Shown piece after piece: positions 24,137 to 35,889 of a stretch of 64,000 nucleotides of DNA. The notes under the pieces were generated by a model. That model was not told the DNA's origin, made no database searches, and saw only the letters and a list, made by a program, of their open reading frames with translations. The stretch spans positions 26,809,632-26,873,631 of the forward strand of contig NC_060885.1 of the NCBI RefSeq assembly GCF_014805685.1, read 5' to 3'. The first letter of the stretch is position 1; every line of letters starts with the position of its first letter. The position numbers and the translations under genes are program-made. Source of the DNA: Silurus meridionalis. Taxonomy: Eukaryota > Chordata > Actinopteri > Siluriformes > Siluridae.

Positions 24137-24600
24137 AATGAAGTACAAATACTTAGTTTCTGTACTTAAGTATTCTTTTCTGTTTTTTTTTTTTAACAAC
24201 TTCTTACTTACACTCGTTAATTTTTGACACAAATATCTGTACTTTCTATTTATTACATTTTCACCCAGGCTCAAAACTAATATTTTTCATTTATTTATTG
24301 ACATTATCAATTTTTTCCTATTTCCTGTCATTGTGCGGCTTTTTTAATCCACCACTGGTGCATAATTTCCTGGCTTTCATACACCACAGACATAACTAAC
24401 AACAAGCAAGACCGAAGGCAACAGGGAGTCTGGGAGTAAAGTGGATAAGACACAGTGAGTCAGCGATGTTATCATGATTGAGAACAGAGACATTCCTGAT
24501 CACCCGATCATCATCACATTTCTCTGCTTGTGTTCTATATGGTGGATGTTCAGCCTGGATACATTTATAAGGTAACTAAATTTGAAATTCTTTTGTATTA
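24137..24600 (+). mobile_element. hAT-type element fragment (same family as 11.7 kb)
   Basis: AATGAAGTACAAATACTTAG and CAAATATCTGTACTTTCTAT, then the TATATGGTGGATGTTCAGCC block near 24534, follow 11703-11735 and 13435-13800 in order. The copy is diverged and lacks its right end. Confidence 0.7.
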
Positions 24601-24603
24601 ATA

Positions 24604-25540
24604 CACTGCCCGTCCAAAAAAATCATGCCTTTTCCTTGATTACGGCATGTATTCGCCGTGGCATCGTTTTGTTAAACTTCTGCAATGTCACAACATTTAT
24701 TCCTGTCCAGAGTTGCGGTAATTTTTTTTACCAAGATCTTATATTGATGATGTGAGAGTCGGAACACTGGCCAAAGTCTTCTCCAGCACATTTCAAAGAT
24801 TCTCCATGGGGTCAAGGTCTGGATTCTGTAGTGGCCAATCCATGAGTGAAATTGATGTCTCCTGCTCCCTGACCCACTCTTTCACATTTTCAGCCCGATG
24901 AATTCTGGCATTGTCATCTTGGAATATGCCGTGCCATCAGGAAAGAAAAAATCAATTGATGGAATAACCTGGTCATTCAGTATATTCAGGTAGTCAGCTG
25001 ACCTCATTCTTTGGGCAAATAACGTTGCTGAACTTAGACCTGACCAACTGCAGCAATCCCAGATCATAGCACTGCCCCCACAGGCTCCTACGATAAGTAG
25101 GTACTAGGCATGATTGGTGCATCAGTTCATCCACCTTCTTCTTACCCTGATTGGCCCATCACTCTGGAACAGGATACATCTGAACTCATCAGACAACATG
25201 ACCTTCTACCATTGCACAATCTCTATGCTCCCTAGCAAATTAATGCATATTTTTTTCAGAATAGCCTTACTGATTGTTCTTACTGTTTTTTTTAAGGCTA
25301 CATAGCTGTTTAGTTCCAATCCCTTCGCATTGTGCATCCTGAAATGCTCTTACTTTCACTATTAAACATAGAGTTCTACAGCTGTTGTTTTTTTTTTTTA
25401 TGATTTCTTCCTCGAAGATGACGGTTCCTCACTATCCTTTCAGTTCTTAACAATGCGATGGACAGTTCTTAACCCAATTTGAATAGTTTCAGATATCACC
25501 TGGTTGTAATTTACAGGTGTCTGGGTAAATTCTAAATTCT
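24604..25540 (-). mobile_element. Tc1/mariner-like element, decayed and right-truncated
   Basis: The left end CACTGCCCGTCCAAAAAAAT follows a TA. Transposase remnants on the - strand include [20 protein letters not shown] and [20 protein letters not shown] (24882-25067), the region around the second catalytic Asp in this subfamily, but frames are broken by many changes. No matching right inverted repeat is visible. Confidence 0.75.
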
Positions 25541-25559
25541 TTAGAATGATATAATGTGA

Positions 25560-26117
25560 TCAACCTTTTTGACATCACCACTAGCAAAAAAACTTATTTT
25601 AATTACACAATGAAACAATTAAACTATCTAAATCTTACCTGATTATCATGATCGTCTTTACAACAAAAAAAACAATAAAAAACAAAGCAGTTCAGTTTTG
25701 TTTACAGTGTGTTTAGATATTAAATAGTGTGTACTGGTTACAGCAAGGGGAACACCATAGAAGCATGTAAATGTCAAAAGTTACCCACATTAATCACAAG
25801 CACATCTGTGGAAATTACCAGAGTTTAAACTCATTATCAAAACATCTCCAGTTCAATTTAATTAAATTCAAGTGTTGCACTGTGTTTAAGGCATTGCAAA
25901 ATTTACAATAAAGAAATACAGAAATTAGAAAAAATTAAATTAAAAAAACTCCTCTCTAACAGAGTTCAGATATTTCAGATACCTTTTTGAATTTAAAGTA
26001 CTTTCCTTTTTCATACTCTTAGACAGAGTATAATAAATTTCCCATCACCTGAGTCATGCCTTTTTATTAAAAGTAATCCACACAATAAACCCAAGTAACC
26101 ATAAACACACTGATTAA
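25560..26117. other. duplicon sequence and unassigned AT-rich DNA
   Basis: The stretch 25725-25870 (GTGTGTACTGGTTACAGCAA, AATCACAAGCACATCTGTGG) has counterparts at 30355-30450 and 30948-31090. The remainder is AT-rich without recognisable features. Confidence 0.5.
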
Positions 26118-26215
26118 TGTGTGCAAGGCCGTGAACAGGGGGGTGGCCCGGTGGTTAGAGCTACTGTCCCTCAGCTCTCAGAGGCTGAAGTTCTCCATGT
26201 TTCTCATGTGTTTTC
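26118..26215 (+). repeat. tRNA-derived SINE-like fragment
   Basis: GGGTGGCCCGGTGGTTAGAG resembles the A-box head of fish tRNA-derived SINEs. The body is too diverged to classify. Confidence 0.35.
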
Positions 26216-26369
26216 TCACAATCAGCATTACTCACAATCTGTGGAGGTGACAGAAGGTTGTTGCATAAACAGCAATACAATCCACATTGCAGTCAGTGGT
26301 TGATCCGCTAAATGTGTAATTTGGTCATTTGCTTTTGTATTTCTGTGAGTAATGATTTGCTATCGGTCC

Positions 26370-27115
26370 TTTTTTTTGTCCAAAAATCTTTATTGCAAAA
26401 TTGCACTTTTACATATAACAATACCATCCCACCCAACCGAATAATCCCAAACCAGAACAAAGGGACATATAAAAAAGGGTTCATTATTATATTAATAATA
26501 GACAATTTATAAAAATAAATAAATTAAATGATAGTTAAATAAATAAAAATAAAAAAAGAATTATACCTTCCCTCAATCTAGGGGAGGTATGTACGTATGT
26601 ACATCATTAAAGTAGGTAATAAATTGTTGCCATTAAAAAAAAAAAAACCTCTTCTGCCTCTGATACTAAATTAGATTTTTTCAAGTTTTATAAAGAAAAT
26701 GAAATCTTTAAGCGATATTGATTTGGAAGGAGGTTGTGGGGTGGACCAATATAACAATATTCTATGCTGAGCACGCAAATACGCAAATGCAACAACACTA
26801 CCTTGATTATGGGTTAGAGTTTGACACTGAGATGAAACACTAAAAATGGCAATTGAAGGGGAGATATCTAATTAAAAATTCAAAGACAATTTTAAAGAAG
26901 AAGTTCCAAAACGTCTGCAGTTTGGGACAGAGTGCAAACATATGACTGAGGTCACAGGGTGAAAGTCTACATTTTTCAAATATGCCAGGAATGTTGGTAT
27001 ATATCTTTGATAAACGAAAAAGGTGAGAAGAAGGTAAGCTGAATGTCCAAGATAAGTTGGAGAAGGTCATAAATCGTTATTATTGAAAAAGTGATTGACT
27101 TTACCTACACCTGAT
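26370..27115 (-). mobile_element. L1-type LINE, 3' end fragment
   Basis: The (-) frame 26840-27070 reads GIFEKCRLSPCDLSHMFALC, then PKLQTFWNFFFKIVFEFLIR: the Cys/His C-terminal segment after reverse transcriptase in L1/Tx1-type fish LINEs. The 3' end is at 26370-26400 (TTTTTTTGTCCAAAAATCTT). The element is heavily 5' truncated. Confidence 0.7.
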
Positions 27116-27123
27116 AACCATCT

Positions 27124-27258
27124 GGCACTGGTACATCTCAAATGGTTTGTGATGTTTGCAGGGTCAGTATCTTCTATTTTCAAGGTCCAAAATCTTTATA
27201 AGGTGGTCCAAAATCTTTATGAGGTGGAATCACTACCCATTTGAGATGTACCAGTGCC
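27124..27258. repeat. foldback with perfect 22-bp inverted repeat at the L1 5' border
   Basis: GGCACTGGTACATCTCAAATGG at 27124-27145 is exactly reversed and complemented at 27237-27258. The loop contains a direct repeat of GGTCCAAAATCTTTAT (27184-27231). It directly follows the L1 fragment. Confidence 0.8.
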
Positions 27259-27519
27259 ATTTGGACCCCAAATGGATCATGAATATTTTGTACATTGAAC
27301 TTTGAGGATAAACAACCTCTTAATCGCTACCCATAAAATAAAATACTACATCTACAGTGTTGAGTCTATAATGATCTCAGATGTTGAACTATTTTTTGCT
27401 CAGGAGCTCCTGGTTCCACAACTCCAACTGACTGTATAAGACTATAGAAAGAACATTACTTTTAGTGTTACTCTTTAGTGTTTTGCATTGTTTTTATGAT
27501 CACACTCGTGATATCACCC

Positions 27520-28470
27520 AGATGAGGATGTTAATGGAGTTTTTCTTGCTACAGTCACCCCAGGCTTACTCATCGGGGATAAATGCAAACATGGGTTTTC
27601 TTATCACTGCTATGCAGATGACACTCAACTAATCTTTTCTTTCCCTCCATCAGATACCACAGCTTCCGCTCAGATATCAGCATGCTTGACAGACATATCT
27701 TTATGGATGAGTGCTCACCAACTAAAACTCAACCCCAGCAAAACAGAACAGCTGGTCATCCCAGGTGATTAATCTCCAGGACAAGATCTCCAAATAACTC
27801 TACATGACTTTCTGCTCTCCCCTTTTCTGCTCTCCCCTTCAGCCAACCTTGGGGTAACTATGGACAATGAACTGTCCTTCTTCCCACAGGCCGCTGATGT
27901 TGCTTGTTCTTGTCGATTTCTTCTCTCTAACATCCAAAGGATTCAACCATTTCTGTCCATACAGGCTGCCCAGGTGCTTGTTCAGTCTCTTGTCATTTCA
28001 AGACTTGACTACTGCAACTCTCTGCTGGCAGGTCTTCCCCTGAACGCTATTCGTCCACTGCAAATGATCCAAAATGCAGCTGCACGACTTGTGTTCAATC
28101 AGCCCAAGGTCTCCCACACCACCCCACTGCTGTGCTCCCTTCACTGGCTTCCAGTAGCTGCACGTATCAGATTCAAAACACTGATGCTTGCCTACAAGGC
28201 CAAAAATGGACCAGTACCATCTTACCTCAGTGACCTCATCACATCTCGCACTGCACCACGCTGTCTGAGATCCTTCAGCACTGCTCGACTGGTACCTCCT
28301 TCTCTCAGAATGAGAGGTAAGTACACTTCAAGGCTCTTTTCTGTTCTGGCACCGAGGTGGTGGAATGAACTTCCCCTAGATGTCCGTACAGCAGAGTCCC
28401 TGACTATCTTCAAGCGACGACTGAAGACCTACCTCTTCCTGAAATACTTAAATTAGCACTTCCAAGCTTG
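27520..28470 (+). mobile_element. non-LTR retrotransposon fragment, reverse transcriptase C-terminal half
   Basis: At 27606-27640 the frame reads HCYADDTQLIFSF, the YxDD active-site box. After a break, the frame 27860-28456 continues MDNELSFFPQAADVACSCRF, VLVQSLVISRLDYCNSLLAG, LHWLPVAARIRFKTLMLAYK and ending RTAESLTIFKRRLKTYLFLK. This is the common thumb and C-terminal region of a Jockey-superfamily fish LINE. The frame from 27860 is intact but has no domain of its own. Its head at 27520-27600 carries the dispersed-repeat motif also seen near 21.9 kb. Confidence 0.85.
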
Positions 28471-28635
28471 TAGAATTCAAGGGTTATATTTATATTAAGT
28501 TTGTAATCTTGCGTACCAGTGTGGATTTATTCATTACTAAAGACTCAAAGCACTTTTGTACGTCGAATGTAAGACAGAGTGACAGAATGCTGACTTGTTT
28601 CTACAGCCAAAAAGAAATAGTTCCTATTTGCATTA

Positions 28636-29793
28636 CAGTTTTTCTCAATTGCTAAAACACTAAACCCTATTTTCTGAACCAAATGCTCAGTTGCCTGAAC
28701 CCACTGATTGAATCAATCACTCTTTTGGCAAAATCATAAGCACTTTTTACCTGTTTAGACACAACTTGCCAACACATTTTAATTGTGATGCACCCGTGCT
28801 GCATAATGGTGAGCACAGGTGACAAAAGTCAAACACAATTAAAGCACAAGTGTCACCACTTGAACACTACAACTCAAAATTGATCACACTTGTGGCTATT
28901 GATGTGAGGGAACAAATAAAGTAAGCCAGTTCAGAGAGCACTGTTTTGTGAGACCCTACAATGGATAGAAATCTGAGAGGAAGAGTTCATGTGAGAGGAG
29001 GTCGAGGTGGTCAGCAAAGACAAAGAACAGTAATATCTGATGAAATCAGAGCTACTGTGATTGACCATGTTCTTGTCCATTGTATGAGCATGAGGGAGGC
29101 TGGACAAAGGGTACAACCAAACATCAGTAGATTCACTGTGTCCACCATAATCCGAAGATTTAGAGAAGAGAACAGGTAATTACCTTTTTTTGACATTATA
29201 GTACAGTATGTAAATGTTGACAGCAATTACTGTATGACAGACTATATATTGTACAACAGTATGCTGTAAGTAAATATATGTTTCAGAACATCAATGTAGC
29301 AATGTACTGTAGTATTGTAATGGAGGGTTGGTCTAACTGTTTGTAGGCCTAGTATTCCATGTATATTTTTGTACTTTATTTTTACATGGGCTTACTGTAC
29401 ACAAGTGGCAAACGCATAAGATTTCTGTTTGTTTTTACAAGTGCTACGTGTAAATGCACAAGATTTCTGTTGTGTCTTTTTGTACAAGTGCTAAATGCAC
29501 AGGTTTTTTTGTTTTGCAACATGCATTTAGCAGTAAACAATAAACATTTATCACTCCAGCTTCATGTCCTGAGCATTGTGTTTTCTATTTTTCTACGTAG
29601 TGTTTAGTGACTGTTCTGTAGTAATTTTAATTTTGATTGACTCTGGGCACGATTTGACAACATAGTTCAGTTTTGAGCACAGATTGAACTGTTTTGAGGT
29701 GAAAGTTTGGTTTTGCAAGAAGAGTTTGAGGTTTTGTGAATGTAGCTTGAGAATTGGGTTTTGTGTTCACAGTTTAGCAATCGAGAAAAACTG
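28636..29793 (+). mobile_element. Tc1/mariner-IS630-like element with first transposase exon only
   Basis: The inverted ends are CAGTTTTTCTCAATTGCTAA and TTAGCAATCGAGAAAAACTG, each next to TA (28634-28635, 29794-29795). A frame at 28961-29176 reads MDRNLRGRVHVRGGRGGQQR, then ISDEIRATVIDHVLVHCMSM and PNISRFTVSTIIRRFREENR. This is an arginine/glycine-rich start followed by a helix-turn-helix, and it ends at AACAG|GTAATT, an apparent splice donor. The catalytic exon is missing, so this is an internally deleted copy. Confidence 0.8.
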
Positions 29794-29799
29794 TAAATA

Positions 29800-29814
29800 C
29801 ATATTAAACTCACT

Positions 29815-29849
<35 letters not shown>

Positions 29850-30603
29850 ATGATTCCATATTTAAATGTCAGAATCGATCCTCTTGATACACTGCTATCG
29901 ATCAGAAGTATTAAAACTTTAAGATTGCACTTCCATTACAGAAATGGAAGTGTGTTAAAAATTTTTTACTGTAATGTTTAGCACAAAAATAATCCTTTAA
30001 ATTACATGATGTAACAGTTAAACAGTATAAATCTTACCAGATCATCATGATGAAGGGGGATCGGCGTTATTTTTGTCTGTGTGACTGTTCATAAACGTGA
30101 CAGGAATGTAACTTCCTGTTTCACTGAAACCAGTTTATGCGCATGCTCTGCTCATAAAAAAAAAAAAAAAAAAAAACTAAACAAAACATAACAACAGTTG
30201 CTAGGAAATCCCCAGAGCTTCAATAATATTTGAAAGGAGTGTTTGTTCTATAAAAAGCAGCAGAGAAATTCCATAACAACCCAAAAAAAGATTTGCTATC
30301 GTGAATAACATCATTCACTTGTTAAATACACAATAAGGTTGTTTATATATAAAGCAGTGTGTACTGGTTACAGCAAGGGGAAGACTATAGTATGGTGGAA
30401 ATCAAACCAAGATGACCAGAATGACCAGAACAGTCATAACTTACCAACATTAATCACAATTAAATTCAATTTGAATTTGATTCAAGTGGTAGTTCTTTAT
30501 ATCTTTATAATTCTTGAGTTGCACAGGAACTTCATGAATCTTTAGGCTGTTGATAAAAGGTACAGAACCACTGGTAGCTCAGGAGCATGTTAACCTTTAG
30601 GTG

Positions 30604-30608
<5 letters not shown>
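29800..30608. other. duplicon sequence with poly-A runs
   Basis: There are poly-A runs at 29819-29846 and about 30155-30175. The stretch 29968-30140 matches 21050-21220 and 30355-30450 matches 25725-25820, so the block is a rearranged copy of the same duplicated DNA. No gene is seen. Confidence 0.5.

Positions 30609-30646
<38 letters not shown>
30609..30646. repeat. (GA)n microsatellite
   Basis: A pure GA run. The serine/leucine-rich (-) frame over it is a repeat translation. Confidence 0.95.
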
Positions 30647-30650
<4 letters not shown>

Positions 30651-31104
30651 GCAAAAATCCCATATATACAGATCCCTCCAGATCTGCTCCTTTAGCTAAG
30701 AAAAACCTACTGTGTAAGTGAAAGCTCTGCTCCAATCTGTAGTCTTTATTATTTAAGGCAACAAACAAATATCCTGCACCTTTTGATCACAGTGGTGTCA
30801 CACATCATATAAAATGGAAAAGATTTGACAGAGTTAATAATAAATCACTAATAAATCAGTTCGGTCTCCTGCAGACTGTAAAGTACACAGTGTGTTACTG
30901 ATAAAATATTTTTATGCCTCTAATTTGATCAGTATAAACAATGACATTAGATGTGTTTACTGGTTACTGCAAAGTGGAGACAGTAGAAACCTGGAAATAT
31001 CAGAACTTATCTACATTACTCTCAAACACATCTGTGGGACTTACCAGAGTTTTAAATTTATCATTAAAACGTCTTTGCCAAATACATTTAATTTAATCTA
31101 AACT

Positions 31105-31260
31105 TTCTTTCGGGTTCTTCTATTAGAGGTCGTCACAGCGGATCATCCAGATGTTTGATTTGGCACGTTTTTACGCTGGATGCCCTTCCTAACGCAACCC
31201 TCCCCATTTATCCGGGCTTGGGACCGGCACTAAGGCTTGTGCAACCCTAATGTACACTTT
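31105..31260 (-). mobile_element. RTE-type LINE 3' tail fragment
   Basis: TTAGAGGTCGTCACAGCGGATCATC is the reverse complement of the family 3' end seen at 19107-19135. It is followed by TTTGGCACGTTTTTACGCTG and ATTTATCCGGGCTTGGGACC, a conserved fish tail segment. Confidence 0.75.
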
Positions 31261-31539
31261 TATTTGTATGGAGCTTTTAACAATGGCACTGCACCAAAGC
31301 AACTGGAAGAGAGAAAAAGATTTTATTTTTAGGTTTAGTGCTTCTACGTTTATCCATAATGAGTGAACTAGTGGCAGCAGTGGCAATGAAAAACTCTATG
31401 AAATAGTAAAACAAAAAATCCTTGAGAGGAACCAGACTCAAAGAGGAACCCATCCTCATCCTCAGAAACACCTCCTGACAAAAAGCTTGAATAAATAAAT
31501 ATGTTTTCAGCCTCGACTTAAACAGATTGTGTCAGAACC

Positions 31540-31925
31540 AGAGGTGGGAAGTAACAAAGTACAAATATTTCGTTACTGTACTTAAGTAGATTTTTCTGGT
31601 ACCAGTACTTTACTTAACTATTTATTTTTCGGATAACTTTTTACTTTTACTCATTACATTTTTACACAAATATTTGTACTTTCTATTTCTTACATTTTCA
31701 AAACAGACACGTTACTTGAGTTTTAATCTATTAATTTGATGTAATCTCAGTCCACTGGTGTATCATTTCATGGCTCTCACACACCACAGATTTAGGCTAG
31801 TTTACGAAGCGAACAATGAGCAGGCAGGAAGCAACAAGAAGTCTGGGTTTAACGTGGATGAGAGAGGAACTCAGTGATGTAAACATGACTAAGAACAGCG
31901 ACATTCCTGAAGTGCTCTAAGGAGC
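31540..31925 (+). mobile_element. hAT-type element fragment (same family as 11.7 kb)
   Basis: It begins CAGAGGTGGGAAGTAACAAA (left terminus), follows the 11.7 kb element through TTTTACACAAATATTTGTAC, and stops near ACATTCCTGAAGTGC. The right end is missing. The preceding stretch 31260-31500 is a copy of the dispersed fish repeat described at 21.8 kb. Confidence 0.8.
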
Positions 31926-31929
31926 ATTT

Positions 31930-32880
31930 TATTGATGATTTAAGACCTAGAACAGCGAATTTTAGACTGTGACTCTGTGGAAAACCCAGGTATCAACAAA
32001 TAGCTTTCACCTTTTGATCAATTTTGGTGTAGTGGATTATATTCATACACTTAGTTAAGCTTATTACTTACTAGAACATCCAGACCGTAAATCCTTACAG
32101 TAGTCTAACAGTAGACTAATCTAAATGTAACAAAAGTATGAACTAGTTTTTCTGCATCATATAATGCAGTTAAAAATTATATTTTCTATTTTAGCAATAT
32201 TTCTACAATGAAAGTAAGCTATGCTACTATTGTTATGATCCTCAAAGGAAATCCCACCGAGAAATTTTACTGCTGCACATGATGATATAGAAAGACCATT
32301 CAGAGATCCAATGTAATCAGGAAGCTTTATTTTTAGCCAAATGTGGTCCTAGTAAAATTACTTGAACAAAAGGAAGTTAACAAGCATGTATATGGAGAAT
32401 TAATGTAGAAAACCCCAGAAAAAAAAACACCCTTGGGCTCCTCTAGTCTTTTTTCCTTCCTCATACTCTTATCTCTTGTCACTGAAGACACGGATCATCA
32501 CGAAGAATCAGGAATTATTTATTAAACCAGTTCTTTAACATGATGTTAACATGATGTTGCCGATGTATTACACATCTGACTCACTGGTTTTATGTAAATT
32601 TTACATAAGTACAGACTAACCTTTTACTGTATTTCTCACAGCAGGATTCTCATAAACTACATGCCTCATACGTGTGTTTGTAGCAAATTGTTCTTCACTT
32701 TGTTACACTGGTCCTAATTTAATCCATTTTTATGTTTATTTATATGTGTATGTATGTAAACTGAAAATTTTGCCACACCTACAAAACTCCATAAAAAGCC
32801 AAACTCACAAGGAAACAATAAAATTATGTCCAAATGACACAACATGAGGTTCACTCACCAAAGAAATGCTTTTACAGACA
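31930..32880. other. unassigned AT-rich sequence
   Basis: No recognisable gene, repeat family or long open frame. Confidence 0.4.
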
Positions 32881-32884
32881 ACAA

Positions 32885-33075
32885 CCACTGATTTACATTT
32901 ATATTCATGGCATTTGGCAGACGCCCCTTATCCAGAGGGACGTACAACTTAGCAGGGGAGGGTTAAGGGCCTTGTTTAAGGGCCCAGCAGTGGCAGCTCA
33001 GTGGTGGTGGGATTTAAACCTGTGACCTTTTGATCCAAAGACTTATCCTTAACCACTAAGCTACCACCTCTATTT
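32885..33075. repeat. dispersed fish repeat (CATTTGGCAGACGC type)
   Basis: CATGGCATTTGGCAGACGCC, GGGTTAAGGGCCTTGTTTAA, GGGATTTAAACCTGTGACCT and CCTTAACCACTAAGCTACC follow, in order, a widespread fish short repeat. The frame at 32834-33025 crosses it and is not a gene. Confidence 0.75.
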
Positions 33076-33079
33076 AAAG

Positions 33080-35105
33080 TGTATGTGTATTAAATAGAAC
33101 GGCACCTGATTCATTTTCATCACACAAAGGCTAAAACAGCATGACTGCAGAGTAGTAGATGCTAATTTCATGTATTAATCATCTCTCAAGCTTGGAACAT
33201 TTCAGACATTATTAATATTTCTAGGATAGCTTATTGAATTGACAGGTTATTAAATTTGTTGAATCAAAACCTGGATGTCTCGCCATTTTACAACCACACA
33301 TTCTTTACAGTGTAGAAAAAACAAATAAATAATCATCCAGATAAACCCAGAAAGTGTGGATTTTATAGATCAGATATGCTTCTTTAACATTCAGCACATC
33401 AGACCAATAAGTTTTTTTCTTATTCTTTATTTGAGAAAAAAGTTTTTTATTAGGTGAGGTTTGACCTCTGCTTTACTTCTCTGAGATACTAATTCACAGC
33501 TACATACCAATTATAAAATTCCAGTTATATTAACACCTGTTCCAATTAAAAGAGAATATCGTAGACAAGTATAGTTCCAGATACAATCAGGACATGTTGG
33601 AATATGTATCTCTAAAACGACCATGCTGGTATTTCCATTACATCACTGACATATTTCGCTTCTTCACTTCCTCATCATTCCAACAATCTTCTCAGCACAA
33701 TCCACATTGCCGGACTACTGTGTTTTCTCCACACTTTAAAACCGTAATACACAATAACAAACTGTTTTGTCATATAAACTATGTAGCCAGATGTTGCTAG
33801 TGCACCCTTACCATCACAACCATGTCTTGTTTTTTTCCCAAACTGTTAAAACAAACAGGAAACGGGCAGCTGTAAAACATGTCTCTGTACACTGTAACAT
33901 TCCCTTCCCTGGAAATAAAATTCCCAAAAACTAATGCAGCATAATGATGCTCCAATAGACAATTATTTAACTATTAACTATTTACAGCAAAACCTTTCTA
34001 ATCTGTACTATATTATATAATAATAATCAGCTCATTTAGAACATTTTTATTACATTTTTTACTATTTATAGGCTTATTATTAATGAGTTTAATAAACTAT
34101 TATAAATGTGTTATAGATTACCAGTATCAACTAAGAGAACTGATTAAAATGGGAAATATGCTTAATTACCAGAATTAAAGTGTGACAAACTTCTATGATG
34201 ATTTACCTGCTTGCTTGCTGAGGCTTTGAATCCATGTTTTCATGCCTTTAGCAGCCTCCCTTCCCTCTTTCTCTCTCTGTCTTCTTTAAGAACATGGATT
34301 AGTTCAGTCTTTTTAACACTTTTTATCACTTTTAGAAGACCGAGAACCAAGTCATTGGCATCAGAAATACAGAATACAGAATCAGAAATTTGGTGGATCA
34401 ACCACTGATTGTAATGTGGGTTGTAATGCATCTACCTGTTAATGCAAACATCTCCACCTCAACTCTCCAGAGAGCAGGAACACAGATTGTAAATGATATT
34501 GAGAGAGGGAAAAAACATGTAAATATGTGTTTCTGTTTATATAAATGGTTTATTATAAGATTTATATGCTTTGAACTATGTACAGCCATTTTGTGAGAAC
34601 TCTGTGTAGTAAACATGCTTTATTAAAAGGCACTTAATCAATTACTTAATAATTCAAACATGTAAATTCAAATCAAATTTTATTTGTCACCTACACATTT
34701 ATATAGAGTACAACATGAAAAAGTAGTGAAATTTACAAAATAAATAAAAGTGAAACCAAAATTTTTGTTTACTTTGATTTCTTACTCCTTTTTGAGTTTA
34801 GGGTGAATTCAGACACCTTTGGAAAGTTTTTATATTTCAGTTATTTTTATAAGTATATATTAAGCACAGATTAACCCAATCACATAATTCATGCTCTTTT
34901 ATTAAATGTAATTCACCTCATGATCCGGATGAACCCTAAACACACTAATTAATTATAACATTAATATAATCATATCAGACAAAAATTTAAATGATAAACA
35001 CTCATTATAATGATTTAAATTTTTATACATTTCTTGCCCTTGTACATTTTTAAAGTTGTAAATCTTATATGTAGAGATATAAAAGATCTCTGCTGTCCTC
35101 TTTCT
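33080..35105. other. unassigned AT-rich sequence
   Basis: Several 60-70 codon frames overlap on both strands without recognisable similarity. A short LINE/SINE-type tail (ATCAAATTTTATTTGTCACC) lies near 34672. Nothing else is supported. Confidence 0.4.
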
Positions 35106-35106
35106 A

Positions 35107-35617
35107 TTTAAATGTGATCAAGCCCCTTTACATCACATTGAGTAATGATATTTCTCAGGAAGAAGTTCTACCGGATGTGTTGAGCAACATGAGATTTCTT
35201 TTCCATTCATCAGGATGAGCTCTTTTAATTTACATGAAGTTGCTCTTCAAATGGTTTCCATTAGAAGAGTAGTGAGAGACCTGGATGTGAGTTTGCCCAG
35301 CCTCACTGTCTGCTGTTTGTCTGTCACGAAGTTGGTGATCAACAGACAGATTGGGGTGGGCACAGAAATCTGGGTCAGTTTGGCTGAGAGAAGGTCAGGA
35401 ATGATGGTATTAAAGGCCAAACTGAAGTCTACAAACAAGATCCTTGCGTAGGTCCCAGGCCTGTGAAGATGTTGTAGTTTAGTTCTACCGGATGTGTTGA
35501 GCAACATGAGTTTTCTCTGAAGTTTCTGTTTAAATGTGATCAAGCCCCCTGCATATCACATTGAGTAAGGTTATTTCTCAGGAAGAAGTTCTACCGGATG
35601 TATTGAGCAACATGAGT
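35107..35617. repeat. promoter-proximal direct repeats split by a LINE fragment
   Basis: A unit containing AATGTGATCAAGCCCC, TCACATTGAGTAA and GAAGTTCTACCGGATGTGTT occurs at 35107-35192 and 35531-35617, with a third partial copy at 35480-35512. An L2-like LINE piece lies between (35247-35475, - strand, [20 protein letters not shown]), the same family as the one in the first intron of the gene downstream. Confidence 0.75.
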
Positions 35618-35743
35618 TTTCTCTTCCATTCTCTTCCATTCTTCCATTCATTCATTTACCTGAAGTTTCTGTTTAAATGGTTTCCATGGAAAAAAATTTC
35701 GGGTCCGTCATAAACACACCCTTAAGGAGCGGAGCCTACTGAT

Positions 35744-35751
35744 TATATAAA
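35744..35751 (+). promoter_or_regulatory. TATA box of the complete B7-like gene
   Basis: TATATAAA sits 146 bases before the ATG, after the conserved GGAGCGGAGCCTACTGAT block that is shared with the orphan promoter at 10.9 kb. A CA tract (35755-35781) and the leader follow. The start of transcription should lie about 30 bases downstream, within the CA tract or just after it. Confidence 0.65.
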
Positions 35752-35786
<35 letters not shown>

Positions 35787-35889
35787 CACTGAGTGTGTAG
35801 AAGAGCTCAGAGCTCAGAGCAGTGCAGTTTGTCTGTTTCTCATAGAGATACTGATTATTACATTTATACACAGACAGCTAAAGGAGGAT

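Noticed and set aside
27860..28456. 198-codon intact frame considered as a host gene
   Set aside because: It is the C-terminal part of a LINE reverse transcriptase that starts upstream with YADD at 27612.
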